Source of the DNA: Mycobacterium sp. 852002-50816_SCH5313054-b
Lineage (GTDB): Bacteria > Actinomycetota > Actinomycetes > Mycobacteriales > Mycobacteriaceae
NCBI RefSeq assembly: GCF_001667185.1
Contig: NZ_LZIC01000059.1
Span: 35,720-99,719 of the forward strand
DNA length: 64,000 nucleotides
Direction: 5' to 3'
In this document: piece after piece, positions 56,380 through 64,000 of the stretch
Layout of the letters: every line of letters begins with the position of its first letter
Numbering within the stretch: position 1 is the first letter of the stretch
The notes under the pieces: model-generated
Databases searched by the model: none
Told to the model about the DNA's origin: nothing
What the model saw: only the letters and a program-made list of their open reading frames with translations
Translations under genes and position numbers: made by a program

Positions 56380-57262
56380 ACAGCGGCAACTTCGCGACGC
56401 CGCCGCCAAGCTGGCCGACGACCTCGGGCTCGGGGCGGTGCAGGATCTCGACGACGAGGCCCGAATCACGCGGCTGGACAAGCAGATCGAGGCGGCCGGC
56501 TGGCGGTCGCTGCGTTCCGACGGCGCCTCCGGCGTCGAGGTGGCCATCGTCGCGGAGGAGTTCGGGCGCCGACTGGTCGACGCGCCCTTCCTGGGGCCGG
56601 CGCTGGCCGACGATCTGGCCCGGCACATCGGCGCCGACAGCGCGGGGGCGACCGTAGCGGTCGACGTCCGGGCGATCGACGCTCGCGGCGCCCGGCGCGC
56701 CCTGTTGCTTTCCGGCAACGACGTTCTGGCGGCCGACGTGGCAGCGGCCCGCACCGAAGCCGACCTGACGCGCACGGAGGCGGACCTGGTCGGAGCCCCC
56801 GCGGCCGTCGGCGAGTTGGCGCCCGACGCCGCCGCGCGATGGCGGGCCCTCGCGCTGGTCGCCACGTCGGCGGACCTGGTCGGCATCGCCCGGGGCGCGC
56901 ACGCCGTCGCCTGCGATTACGCGAAAATCCGCGAGCAGTATGGCAAGACGATCGGGTCGTATCAGGCCGTCGCGCACCTGCTCGCCGAAAGCCTCGCGCT
57001 GATCGAGGGGTCGGTCAGCGTGCTGCGCCATGCCGCGTGGGGCGTCGACGAACTCGCACCGCCCGAAGCCATCCGGGCCGCTCAGGTCGCGAAGGTGTAT
57101 TGCGCCCGAGCCACCCGCACCGTGTGCGAGACCGCGGTACAGGTGCACGGCGGCATCGGCAACACCTGGGAGTGCCTGGTCCACGTCTACCTGCGCCGCG
57201 CGCTGACATCGACCGAACTCTGGCCCGTGACGCTGAAGGAGATCGACTTTGGACTTTCGTGA
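56357..57262 (+). CDS. Acyl-CoA dehydrogenase, short subunit
   Basis: A 301-residue acyl-CoA dehydrogenase-like protein. MDVRLTSEQRQLRDAAAKL is the family N-terminus, AVQVHGGIGNTWECLVHVYL the FAD-contact C-terminal motif. It is shorter than a normal dehydrogenase and is paired with the next gene, the layout of alpha2beta2 enzymes in actinobacterial steroid catabolism. It overlaps the synthetase by 23 bases. Confidence 0.88.
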   Translation: MDVRLTSEQRQLRDAAAKLADDLGLGAVQDLDDEARITRLDKQIEAAGWRSLRSDGASGVEVAIVAEEFGRRLVDAPFLGPALADDLARHIGADSAGATVAVDVRAIDARGARRALLLSGNDVLAADVAAARTEADLTRTEADLVGAPAAVGELAPDAAARWRALALVATSADLVGIARGAHAVACDYAKIREQYGKTIGSYQAVAHLLAESLALIEGSVSVLRHAAWGVDELAPPEAIRAAQVAKVYCARATRTVCETAVQVHGGIGNTWECLVHVYLRRALTSTELWPVTLKEIDFGLS

Positions 57263-58337
57263 CTCGCCGGACGAGGCCGCCTTCCGCGAGCGGCTGCGCG
57301 CGTGGCTTGCGTTGCACGCCAAGGAATATTCCGGCTCCGGGGACGAGTACTGGGAGCGCATGGCCGACTGGCATCGCGCCCTCTACGACAACGGCTTCTT
57401 CGGCCTGTCCTGGCCGCGCGACTACGGCGGCCGCGAGCTGGCGCCGGTGTACGACGTTATCGTCGACGAGGAGCTGGTCCGCGCCGACGCGCCGCCACGC
57501 CCGAGCGTGGGCTACCTGGTGTACGGCATCGGCCGGCACGCGAGCGACGAGCTGCGAAAACGCTTCCTGCCCGGCATCATCAACGGCACCGAGCGGTGGT
57601 GCCAGGGCTTCAGCGAGCCCGGCGCCGGCTCCGACCTGGCATCGCTGACCGCCACCGCCACGCTCGAGGGCGACACCTATGTGGTGAACGGGCACAAGAT
57701 TTGGACGAGCTACTCCGATGTCGCCGACTGGTGTCTGTTGTTGGCGCGCACCGATCCCGAGGCCAAGCGCCACCGGGGCCTGTCGGCGTTCGTGCTCCAC
57801 ATGAAACAGCCTGGCGTGCAACAGCGGCCGTTGCGCATGATGAACGGCGTCACCAACGAATTCGGCCAGGTGTTCTTCGACGGCGCCACGGTGCCCGCGG
57901 ACCGGATGGTCGGTGCGCCCGGTGAAGGCTGGGCGGTGGCAATGACCGTCGTCGGGCACGAGCGCGAACCCTCGACGCTCGGCTACGCGGCCCGATACGG
58001 CAAGCTGGTCCGAAACCTGTTCGCGCGCAACGATGGTCCGGTGACCGAGGAGCTCGCCTGGGCGGCGGTCGAGGCGGAGATGCTGACGCATCACGTCCGG
58101 CGCCGCCTGTCGGAGCAGCTGGACGGGGTCTCACACGGCCCGGAAGGGTCGCTCGACAAGCTGTTGATGACGTGGGTCGAGCAATCCGTCGGGCACGCCG
58201 CGCTGGCGGTGGCAGGGACCCGCGATCCGGACCTGCTCAGCGCCTACTTGTACAGTCGCGCGCAGAGCGTGATGGGCGGGACCTCACAGATACAAAAGAA
58301 CATCATCGCCTCGCGAATCCTGGGATTGGGAGTCTGA
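57249..58337 (+). CDS. Acyl-CoA dehydrogenase, long subunit
   Basis: A 362-residue acyl-CoA dehydrogenase. CQGFSEPGAGSDLASLTATA is the FAD/substrate signature; WTSYSDVADW follows. The final GGTSQIQKNIIASRILGLG has glycine before the threonine where YEGT-type enzymes have the glutamate. The start is TTG at 57249, overlapping the partner gene by 14 bases. The catalytic base may come from the other subunit; this is inference. Confidence 0.9.
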   Translation: MDFRDSPDEAAFRERLRAWLALHAKEYSGSGDEYWERMADWHRALYDNGFFGLSWPRDYGGRELAPVYDVIVDEELVRADAPPRPSVGYLVYGIGRHASDELRKRFLPGIINGTERWCQGFSEPGAGSDLASLTATATLEGDTYVVNGHKIWTSYSDVADWCLLLARTDPEAKRHRGLSAFVLHMKQPGVQQRPLRMMNGVTNEFGQVFFDGATVPADRMVGAPGEGWAVAMTVVGHEREPSTLGYAARYGKLVRNLFARNDGPVTEELAWAAVEAEMLTHHVRRRLSEQLDGVSHGPEGSLDKLLMTWVEQSVGHAALAVAGTRDPDLLSAYLYSRAQSVMGGTSQIQKNIIASRILGLGV

Positions 58338-59105
58338 ATGTACGACATGCCAGCCGAAATCGACGTCCGTGTCGACGGGGCGCTTCGGATCATCACGCTG
58401 AACCGGCCGGACGACCTGAACGCGGTCAACGACAACCTCCACGTGGGGCTCGCGCGCCTGTGGCAGCGTTTGACCGACGACGCCACCGCCCGCGCCGCGG
58501 TGATCACCGGGGCCGGCAAGGCGTTTTCGGCCGGCGGCGATTTCGCCTACCTCAAGGAGCTGTCCCAGGATGCCGATCTGCGCGCCAAGACCATCCGGGA
58601 CGGGCGCGAGATCGTTCTTGGCATGGCGCGGTGCCGAATTCCGGTGGTGGCGGCCGTCAATGGGCCGGCCGTCGGGCTGGGCTGCAGCCTGGTCGCGCTG
58701 AGCGACATCGTCTACATCGCCGAGGACGCCTTCCTCGCCGACCCGCACGTGCAGGTCGGGTTGGTGGCCGCCGACGGCGGGCCGCTGACCTGGCCGCTGC
58801 ACATCAGCCTGCTGCTGGCCAAGGAGTACGCGCTGACCGGCACGCGAATCAAAGCGCAGCGTGCCGTCGAGCTCGGGCTGGCCAACCATGTGGCGGCCGA
58901 TCCCCTTGCGGAGGCGATCGCCTGCGCGAAAAAGATTTTGGACCTGCCCCAGCAGGCGGTCGAGAGCACCAAGCGGGTGCTCAACCTCCATCTGGAGCGC
59001 GCGGTTCTCGCCAGCCTGGACTATGCGCTGTCCGCGGAGCACCAGTCGTTCACGACCGAGGACTTCCGGACGATTGTCAACAAACTGAACGAGGGCAAGA
59101 ACTGA
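58338..59105 (+). CDS. Enoyl-CoA hydratase/isomerase
   Basis: A 255-residue crotonase-fold protein. GKAFSAGGDFAYL forms the oxyanion hole, and VNGPAVGLGCSLVALSDIVY is the family core. The first catalytic glutamate of rat hydratase is His (DPHVQVGL) while the second is kept (AKEYALTG), as in some mycobacterial EchA proteins. Therefore isomerase or another reaction is possible. It starts directly after the dehydrogenase stop. Confidence 0.89.
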   Translation: MYDMPAEIDVRVDGALRIITLNRPDDLNAVNDNLHVGLARLWQRLTDDATARAAVITGAGKAFSAGGDFAYLKELSQDADLRAKTIRDGREIVLGMARCRIPVVAAVNGPAVGLGCSLVALSDIVYIAEDAFLADPHVQVGLVAADGGPLTWPLHISLLLAKEYALTGTRIKAQRAVELGLANHVAADPLAEAIACAKKILDLPQQAVESTKRVLNLHLERAVLASLDYALSAEHQSFTTEDFRTIVNKLNEGKN

Positions 59106-59116
59106 TCTACTGAACC

Positions 59117-59176
59117 CGCGAGCGTAACGCCACTGCTAATTTTCGTCCGATCCTTCGCAGTGACGTTACGCTCGCG
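59117..59176. repeat. Strong inverted repeat between convergent genes
   Basis: Arms 59117-59136 and 59157-59176 pair at 19 of 20 positions; left arm begins CGCGAGCGTAACG, loop 20 bases. It ends the hydratase operon and overlaps the last codons of the opposite hydrolase. A bidirectional terminator is plausible; the sequence may also be a dispersed repeat. Confidence 0.7.
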
Positions 59177-60035
59177 AGTCGTGCGCCCGCAGAAACTCAC
59201 GCATCACCGAATCGAACTTGTCCGGCTCCTCGATGAAGGGCATGTGAGCGCTCGCCTCGAACAGCTCGAACCGTGACCCGGGAATCCGCTGGTGCATTTC
59301 CCATGCGTGCTCCGGCACGCACTCGTCGTACCGGCCCGCGAGAACCATTGTCGGCAAGGTAATCTCGCCTAGCCGGTCGAATACATCCCAGTCGCGGATG
59401 GTCCCGACTATATGGAAGTCGCTCGGGCCGAACATGGTCTCGAAGACATCGGTTCCCATGTTCCTGAACGCTTCCTCGAGTTCCCTGGGCCAGGGGCGCA
59501 CGCGGCAGAGATAGGTTTCGTTCCAGGTGCGGATGGCGGCCTGGTATTCGGCCGAGTACGTCGTGCCCGCCACTTCGTGGCGGTCGATGGCCGACTGAGT
59601 CGCCGGGTCCAGCTCGGATTTCAAGCGCGCCACCATATTCGAGAATTCGGGTATCGACGCGATGCTGTTCGAGATGGTCAGGCTGACGGCGCCGGAGGCC
59701 ACGTCGAGCGCGTACTGCTGCGCCAGCATTCCGCCCCACGAGTTACCGAAGACATGAAAGCGGGCCAGGCCCAGCGCCTTCACCACCGCGTCCATTTCGG
59801 CCACCGCCCGTTCCATCGTCCAAAGCTGGGTGTCGGACGGCCGCCGGGACTTTCCGCAACCGAGTTGGTCCCAGAAAACGACCTCTCGCTCGTCGGCCAA
59901 CCGTTCGAGCGAATTCAGGTAGTCGTGCGGAAGACCCGGTCCCCCATGCACGACGAGCAGCGGAAGCCCCGGCCCGCTGCCGACTCGCGTGAACCAGACC
60001 TTTCCTCCTGGAACGGGCACCATCCCCTGACTCAT
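59166..60035 (-). CDS. Proline iminopeptidase-type alpha/beta hydrolase
   Basis: A 289-residue alpha/beta hydrolase. VVHGGPGLPHDYLNSL is the HGGPG oxyanion loop, VFGNSWGGMLAQ the serine elbow (G-x-S-W-G-G), and a C-terminal SAHMPFIEEP carries the histidine. It resembles proline iminopeptidases and ester/amide hydrolases. The very long open frame upstream is antisense to the thiolase and is not real. It is divergent from the thiolase. Confidence 0.87.
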   Translation of the reverse strand: MSQGMVPVPGGKVWFTRVGSGPGLPLLVVHGGPGLPHDYLNSLERLADEREVVFWDQLGCGKSRRPSDTQLWTMERAVAEMDAVVKALGLARFHVFGNSWGGMLAQQYALDVASGAVSLTISNSIASIPEFSNMVARLKSELDPATQSAIDRHEVAGTTYSAEYQAAIRTWNETYLCRVRPWPRELEEAFRNMGTDVFETMFGPSDFHIVGTIRDWDVFDRLGEITLPTMVLAGRYDECVPEHAWEMHQRIPGSRFELFEASAHMPFIEEPDKFDSVMREFLRAHDSRA

Positions 60036-60125
60036 CCACCCACCTTCGCAAATGAGCGCCCTACCGCGCCCGGTGACGCGCGGGTTAGGCCGAGGCGGCC
60101 TTCTTGCAACTCGTACTCTCGAAAT

Positions 60126-60144
60126 GCGAGAATAGTGTTCTCGC
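60126..60144. promoter_or_regulatory. Shared palindrome, copy 2, before thiolase
   Basis: GCGAGAATAGTGTTCTCGC has arms GCGAGAA and TTCTCGC perfectly paired, and the same core as GAGAATACTATTCTC at 54909. It lies 38 bases upstream of the thiolase GTG and 90 bases before the divergent hydrolase. Confidence 0.65.
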
Positions 60145-60182
60145 GAATGCGCGAGATTCGTTCGGTCGAACTGGAGAAGCCC

Positions 60183-61322
60183 GTGCCAGAAGCCGTCATC
60201 GTGTCCGCGTTGCGCACGCCCATTGGCACCGCCCGCAAGGGCACGCTGCGCGACACCAGCGCCTTCGACCTTGCGCACCACGTGGTCAGCGAGGCGGTCA
60301 AGGACCTGGACCTGTCGCAGGTCGACGACGTGATCCTGGGCGAAGGCCTGTACGGGGGCGGCGTCGTCGCTCGCCACGCGGCGATCACGGCGGGTATGCC
60401 CCACGTGCCGGGTCTGGCCAACAATCGGCACTGCGCGGCCGGTCAGGCCGCGGTGCAGACCGCCGCCGGCAGCGTGCGCGCGGGAATGGATCAGCTGGTC
60501 GTTGCTGGCGGGGTGAACTCGGCCTCGACGTCGCCGCGATCGCGCATCCAGGTGGACGGCGAGTGGGCCGACTGGTTCCCGCCGACCCACCCCGACCGCC
60601 CCGACGCCCCGAACATGGACATGTCGATCACGGTCGGGTGGAACGCCGCGGTCAAGGCGGGCGTGAGCCGCGAGGAGATGGACGCCTGGGCGCTGCGGTC
60701 GCACCAAAACGCGATCGCCGCCATCGATGAGGGCCGCTTCAAGGAGGAGATCGTTCCCATCGAGACGCCGCACGGGCTGTTCTCGGTCGACGAGCACCCG
60801 CGACGCGACACCACCATGGAGAAGCTCGCCGCGCTCAAGCCGCTGCATCCGGAGATCGAGGGCTTCTCCATCACCGCCGGCAACGCCTGCGGCGCCAACG
60901 ACGGCGCGGCGGCGCTGATCATCGCGAGCGACGCGCTCGGCTTGCCCGCGCTGGCCACCGTGCGGTCCTGGGCGTCGGTCGGCGTCGACCCCGCGATCAC
61001 CGGCCTGGCGCCGGTGGAGGCCATACCGAAAGCACTTGCCCGCGGCGGCCTTTCGGTGTCGGACGTGGACCTGTTCGAAATCAACGAGGCCTTCGCGGCC
61101 ATGTGTGTGGCCACCATCAAGCTGCTCGACCTGGATCCGGACAAGGTCAACGTCAGCGGCAGCGGCTGCTCGCTGGGGCACCCCGTCGCGGCGACCGGGG
61201 CCAGGATGCTGGTCACCCTGGTGCACGAATTGCGCCGTCGCGGCGGCGGAAGAGGTGTCGCGGCCATGTGCGCCGGTGGGGGAATGGGTTCCGCGACGGT
61301 CATCGAGGTCGCTGCGCCATAA
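60183..61322 (+). CDS. Thiolase (acetyl-CoA acetyltransferase)
   Basis: A 379-residue thiolase. Cys84 in NNRHCAAGQAAVQ is the acyl-carrying nucleophile; SGCSLGHPVAATGAR and CAGGGMG supply the histidine and second cysteine. It cleaves a 3-ketoacyl-CoA or condenses acyl-CoAs. GTG at 60183 has GGAGAAG upstream. MeaB starts eight bases after the stop. Confidence 0.93.
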   Translation: MPEAVIVSALRTPIGTARKGTLRDTSAFDLAHHVVSEAVKDLDLSQVDDVILGEGLYGGGVVARHAAITAGMPHVPGLANNRHCAAGQAAVQTAAGSVRAGMDQLVVAGGVNSASTSPRSRIQVDGEWADWFPPTHPDRPDAPNMDMSITVGWNAAVKAGVSREEMDAWALRSHQNAIAAIDEGRFKEEIVPIETPHGLFSVDEHPRRDTTMEKLAALKPLHPEIEGFSITAGNACGANDGAAALIIASDALGLPALATVRSWASVGVDPAITGLAPVEAIPKALARGGLSVSDVDLFEINEAFAAMCVATIKLLDLDPDKVNVSGSGCSLGHPVAATGARMLVTLVHELRRRGGGRGVAAMCAGGGMGSATVIEVAAP

Positions 61323-61329
61323 TGCGCAC

Positions 61330-62205
61330 ATGACGATCGCCGACCTGATCGCGGGTGCGCGCAACGGATCTCCGCGCGCGGCGGGTCGGCTGCTCAGCCT
61401 GGTCGAAGGCGATCGTCGCGACGAGGTGCTGGCGGTTCTCGAACCGTCGGCGGTCCGCGTTATCGGCATCACCGGCCCGCCCGGCGCGGGTAAGTCGACG
61501 ACGATCGGCGCCCTGGTCGGCGCCTACCGCGAACGCGACAGCCGGGTGGCCGTGCTGGCCGTGGACCCGTCGTCGCCGTTCAGTGGCGGCGCGCTGCTGG
61601 GTGACCGAATCCGAATGACCGCCCACATCAACGACTCCGACGTCCTGATCCGCTCGGTGGCCACCCGCGGTCACGTCGGGGGTCTGGCCGCCGCGGTTCC
61701 GGCGGCCATCCGGCTGCTGGGCGCGATCGGATACGACGTGGTGCTGCTGGAAACAGTCGGAGTGGGGCAGTCGGAGATCGAGATCGCCGCCGTCGCCGAC
61801 CCGACCATCGTCATCCTCAATCCGGGCGCGGGAGACGCGGTGCAAGCCGCCAAGGCGGGGGTGCTGGAAGTCGCCGACATCGTGGCGGTCAACAAGGCCG
61901 ACCGCGAGGGCGCCGAGCAGACGGTGCGGGATCTGCGCGCCGAAACCAGCGCCCCGATCGTGAGCCTCGTGGCGGCCCGGGGGGACGGCGTCGCGGATCT
62001 GTTGGCCGCCATCGACGATCACCACCGCGCCGACAGCCGCGAGCGCCGGGTGGCGAGGGCCCGGTCGCAGATCCTTTCGCTGGCGCAAACGCTGCTGCGG
62101 ACGCGGCCGGATCTTGACCGGCTCGCCGAGGCGGTGGTCGACGGCCACGACGACGCCTATGCCGCCGCCGAAAAGCTGTTGGCGCCCCCGCCGGCCGGTG
62201 GCTGA
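61330..62205 (+). CDS. meaB: MeaB-type GTPase chaperone of B12-dependent mutase
   Basis: A 291-residue G3E GTPase. The P-loop is GPPGAGKST (residues 49-57), the switch region LLETVGVGQSE, and the base motif NKAD. MeaB proteins load and protect adenosylcobalamin in methylmalonyl-CoA-type mutases. Its operon with the thiolase and presence in the same island as the split mutase suggests it serves that mutase. It is a little shorter than usual (about 320). Confidence 0.93.
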   Translation: MTIADLIAGARNGSPRAAGRLLSLVEGDRRDEVLAVLEPSAVRVIGITGPPGAGKSTTIGALVGAYRERDSRVAVLAVDPSSPFSGGALLGDRIRMTAHINDSDVLIRSVATRGHVGGLAAAVPAAIRLLGAIGYDVVLLETVGVGQSEIEIAAVADPTIVILNPGAGDAVQAAKAGVLEVADIVAVNKADREGAEQTVRDLRAETSAPIVSLVAARGDGVADLLAAIDDHHRADSRERRVARARSQILSLAQTLLRTRPDLDRLAEAVVDGHDDAYAAAEKLLAPPPAGG

Positions 62206-62269
62206 GCCGGCGCTCCAATCACCCGCTTCCGGCCTTGATTTACCGCGTATCACTGTGTTGCATGAAAAT

Positions 62270-62644
62270 ATGACACGCTCGGCCGATGATCTGGTAACCG
62301 AATTCTGCGCGCGGTGGGCATCCCCCGACCCCGACGAGCTGGCGGGGTATTTCACCGAAGACGCTGTCTACCACAACATCCCAATGCAGCCCGTGCGAGG
62401 TCGCGAAGCGATCAGGGATTTCATCGCGGGCTTTCTCGCCGCATTCGACGGTATCGACTTCAACGTCCACCGCCAGATCAGCGACGGCGCACTGGTGATG
62501 AACGAGCGCACCGACGTGATGCGCAGCAACGATGGCCAAACCATCCCCTTGCCGGTGATGGGCGTTTTCGAGGTGCGGGACGACCGGATTGTCGCGTGGC
62601 GTGACTATTTCGACATGGAAGCCATCACCAGCGCGCTGAGCTAG
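62270..62644 (+). CDS. Limonene-epoxide hydrolase / SnoaL-like NTF2-fold protein
   Basis: A 124-residue NTF2-fold protein. DPDELAGYFTEDAVYHNIPMQPVRGREAI is the pattern of limonene-1,2-epoxide hydrolase-like proteins, written here only as its key parts YFTEDAVYHNIPM and PVRGREAI; NERTDVMR and DYFDM supply acidic pocket residues. The substrate is unknown. ATG at 62270 is chosen; a GTG at 62255 would add five residues. Confidence 0.75.
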   Translation: MTRSADDLVTEFCARWASPDPDELAGYFTEDAVYHNIPMQPVRGREAIRDFIAGFLAAFDGIDFNVHRQISDGALVMNERTDVMRSNDGQTIPLPVMGVFEVRDDRIVAWRDYFDMEAITSALS

Positions 62645-62742
62645 CCCAGGGACCGTTGTCATCTCTAAATCCCTTGTTTCACTGCAGTTTCGGTAGCCAT
62701 ACGGCGGTAATTGTTGTCTGTGGCCCTTTGTAGATTTGGGGC

Positions 62743-63056
62743 GTGGCGGCGAGTACGCGTGAGGAGATCGCCGGGTCTTTGACGCGCTCGACGCCTATTT
62801 GGGTCGCATGGACGCGTTGTCTTTGACGTCTTCGCCACCCCGGAACTGATGTGCGCGCTTGAACGCCTCGAGCGCCCCGCCCCGCCGGCTGCGCACCCCT
62901 CAGCATGCGTTGATCAACCAGCTCGACACCCAAGCGGGCTAAGAAGAACTGGGCGGCGCGCTGCGCTGCGCGTTGGTAGACCGGATACCCATCACCAGGG
63001 CCGAAGCCGGCCGCCGCATCGACGAGGCCGCGACCTTAGTGCGCGGCGCGCTGTGA
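62743..63056 (+). pseudogene. 13E12-repeat (DUF222) family remnant
   Basis: Fragments in shifting frames read like the DUF222 N-terminus of mycobacterial 13E12 HNH endonuclease proteins: FDALDAYLGRMDALS, FATPELMCALERLE, RRLRTPQHALINQL and EELGGALRCALVDRI. At least three frameshifts and a stop (TAA, 62940) break the frame, and the HNH end is gone. It is a degraded mobile-associated repeat. About 100 bp on each side has nothing recognisable. Confidence 0.75.
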
Positions 63057-63157
63057 CCGGTCAGCCGTCGGCGCCCCCCAGCTGAGTGCGACCGCGGCCG
63101 CCCAGCGCGACGGGCGCATCGGTGATGGGTGTGTGCGGGATCTCCCCCGCCCCTTGC

Positions 63158-63541
63158 CTAGACGACCGGGACGTTCGACGGGTTCGGTGTGTCCGTCGGA
63201 GGTGCATTGACGATGGATTTGTACTGCGGGCAGTAGGCCGCGATGGCCGCCCCTGTTAAGTAAGCGCTGTCGGCGCTCGACCAGTTGGTGTTGGTCGCCA
63301 CGCCGGAAACAACATCGCTGATCGATTCCCAGGGATGGGAGTCGAGTCGGCCGCAGACGTCGACGATGGCCACATGCATCGCGTCCACGGGGTCGCCGTA
63401 CTGAACGCCGTGGTTATCGAGATCTTGGAGAAAGGCATCGTCAATGGCGTCCCCGCGGGCCGGCCCCGCGAAACCGATCCCAGCGACCGCCGACTCACCG
63501 GCGAAGATCGCTGCCGCGATGAGAGCAGCACGGACGAACAT
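63158..63541 (-). CDS. DUF732 secreted protein
   Basis: A 127-residue protein with a signal peptide (residues 1-30, MFVRAALIAAAIFAGESAVA) and a DUF732 body. FLQDLDNHGVQYGDP, VCGRL and YCPQY are the typical pattern, with two cysteines that may form a disulfide. The family is common in mycobacteria and lacks a known function. Confidence 0.85.
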   Translation of the reverse strand: MFVRAALIAAAIFAGESAVAGIGFAGPARGDAIDDAFLQDLDNHGVQYGDPVDAMHVAIVDVCGRLDSHPWESISDVVSGVATNTNWSSADSAYLTGAAIAAYCPQYKSIVNAPPTDTPNPSNVPVV

Positions 63542-63838
63542 GCGCCCAGGACTCCTTCTGTTGCTGACGTTGCTAGACCGATGGCAGCCTATGCGCTTGC
63601 GAGTTGAGCGGCATCGGGATTTGGGAAATTCCCGCAGTTAACCCGCCTGCCATAAACCCACCTGCCTACCGCGCAACTATGCGGCGGTCGGGATCATCGT
63701 TTTGGGCTCGATGGGTGGCAACGGAATGGCTACCGCCGCCAGACCTCGATTACGGGACACCCGCGAACCAACCCGTTCCACCACTCCGAGCGATTCCTGC
63801 ACGACGAGGAAGACGACACTTAGTGCCGAGATCGCAGC
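63542..63838. other. Gap with no clear gene
   Basis: About 300 bp between the DUF732 start and the KstD-like stop. After the KstD-like stop, the same frame stays open for about 50 codons (ends IEPKTMIPTAA) but has no ribosome site or recognised family. It could be a decayed extension; I do not call it a gene. Confidence 0.3.
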
Positions 63839-64000
63839 CTACTTCAGGTCGACCGACTTTCCGGTGGCGTCCGCATGGCTCGCCCGGTGGCCGAAAACCA
63901 TTGCCGGACCGATCGTTCCACCGGCGCCGCCGTAGGCCCGCCCGGTCACGCCGGCCATCGCGTTCCCGGCGGCGAACAGGCCCGTTATCGGCTCCCCGCT
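63839..64000 (-). CDS. KstD-like FAD-dependent dehydrogenase, C-terminal part
   Basis: Only the last 53 codons are in the window; the 5' part lies beyond the right edge. GLFAAGNAMAGVTGRAYGG and then AGGTIGPAMVFGHRAS match the FAD-binding C-terminus of 3-ketosteroid delta1-dehydrogenase and related flavoproteins. It could therefore be a steroid enzyme. The stop is TAG at 63841-63839. Confidence 0.8.
   Translation of the reverse strand, partial: SGEPITGLFAAGNAMAGVTGRAYGGAGGTIGPAMVFGHRASHADATGKSVDLK

Noticed and set aside
59166..61472. A 768-codon minus-strand open frame
   Set aside because: Only its last 289 codons resemble a protein (the hydrolase). The rest is antisense to the thiolase and MeaB and has no family similarity.

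Overview
The window is high-GC actinobacterial chromosome and reads as a non-tuberculous Mycobacterium. Supporting signs are mycothiol synthase (mshD), LmeA, a PE-PPE protein, DesA1, KmtR, encapsulin with a DyP peroxidase, many F420/TetR/acyl-CoA genes, and a remnant of the 13E12 repeat family. From about 7 to 41 kb the gene order closely matches what I recall of M. tuberculosis Rv0798c-Rv0831c. Differences are no gene between the CPBP protease and the sterol-carrier gene, a complete pstSCAB operon, and a DUF4395 gene in the cysA2 operon. No species is assigned.

Layout. 1-7 kb: a tight minus-strand operon (DUF427, TMEM175-like channel, HAD hydrolase, flavoprotein disulfide reductase running off the edge), two tandem TetR regulators, an alpha/beta hydrolase, and a divergent MOSC-flavodoxin-reductase-ferredoxin fusion. 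7-11 kb: encapsulin and its DyP cargo, aminopeptidase, small enzymes. 11-20.5 kb: purine genes purL, purF, purM with a CPBP protease, a sterol-carrier-like protein, DUF3073, a YgfZ-like protein and an aminodeoxychorismate-lyase-like enzyme. 20.4-24.7 kb: a structured intergenic element, a nitrobindin-like protein, and the sulfur operon (DUF4395, cysA2, sseC2) behind a poly-cysteine leader peptide, then thioredoxin and LmeA. 24.8-31.3 kb: glnR-mshD, pstSCAB behind a possible Pho box, and phoU. 31.3-41.1 kb: LCP ligase, dus, desA1, TetR/MpaB pair, KmtR with a 36% histidine protein, deaminase, methyltransferase and four tRNAs. 41.1-47.4 kb: PE-PPE hydrolase, tautomerase, CocE-type hydrolase with divergent TetR, VanX-like dipeptidase, methyltransferase.

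47.4-62.7 kb is an accessory catabolic island. It has a split B12-dependent acyl-CoA mutase (large and small subunits), its MeaB-type GTPase, an acyl-CoA synthetase, a heteromeric acyl-CoA dehydrogenase pair, enoyl-CoA hydratase, thiolase, CoA-transferase, two F420-type oxidoreductases, a ferredoxin and hydrolases. Two divergent promoters in it share the palindrome GAGAATA-N-TATTCTC, and a separate 22-bp palindrome covers the mutase start codon. Inference: the island activates an acid to its CoA ester, oxidises it, rearranges the carbon skeleton and thiolyses it. The substrate is unknown. The right edge has a 13E12 pseudogene, a DUF732 secreted protein and the C-terminus of a KstD-like flavoprotein.

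Many genes here have a TANNNT -10 element 6-8 bases before the start codon, the mycobacterial leaderless-transcript arrangement. Long inverted repeats sit between several convergent gene pairs.
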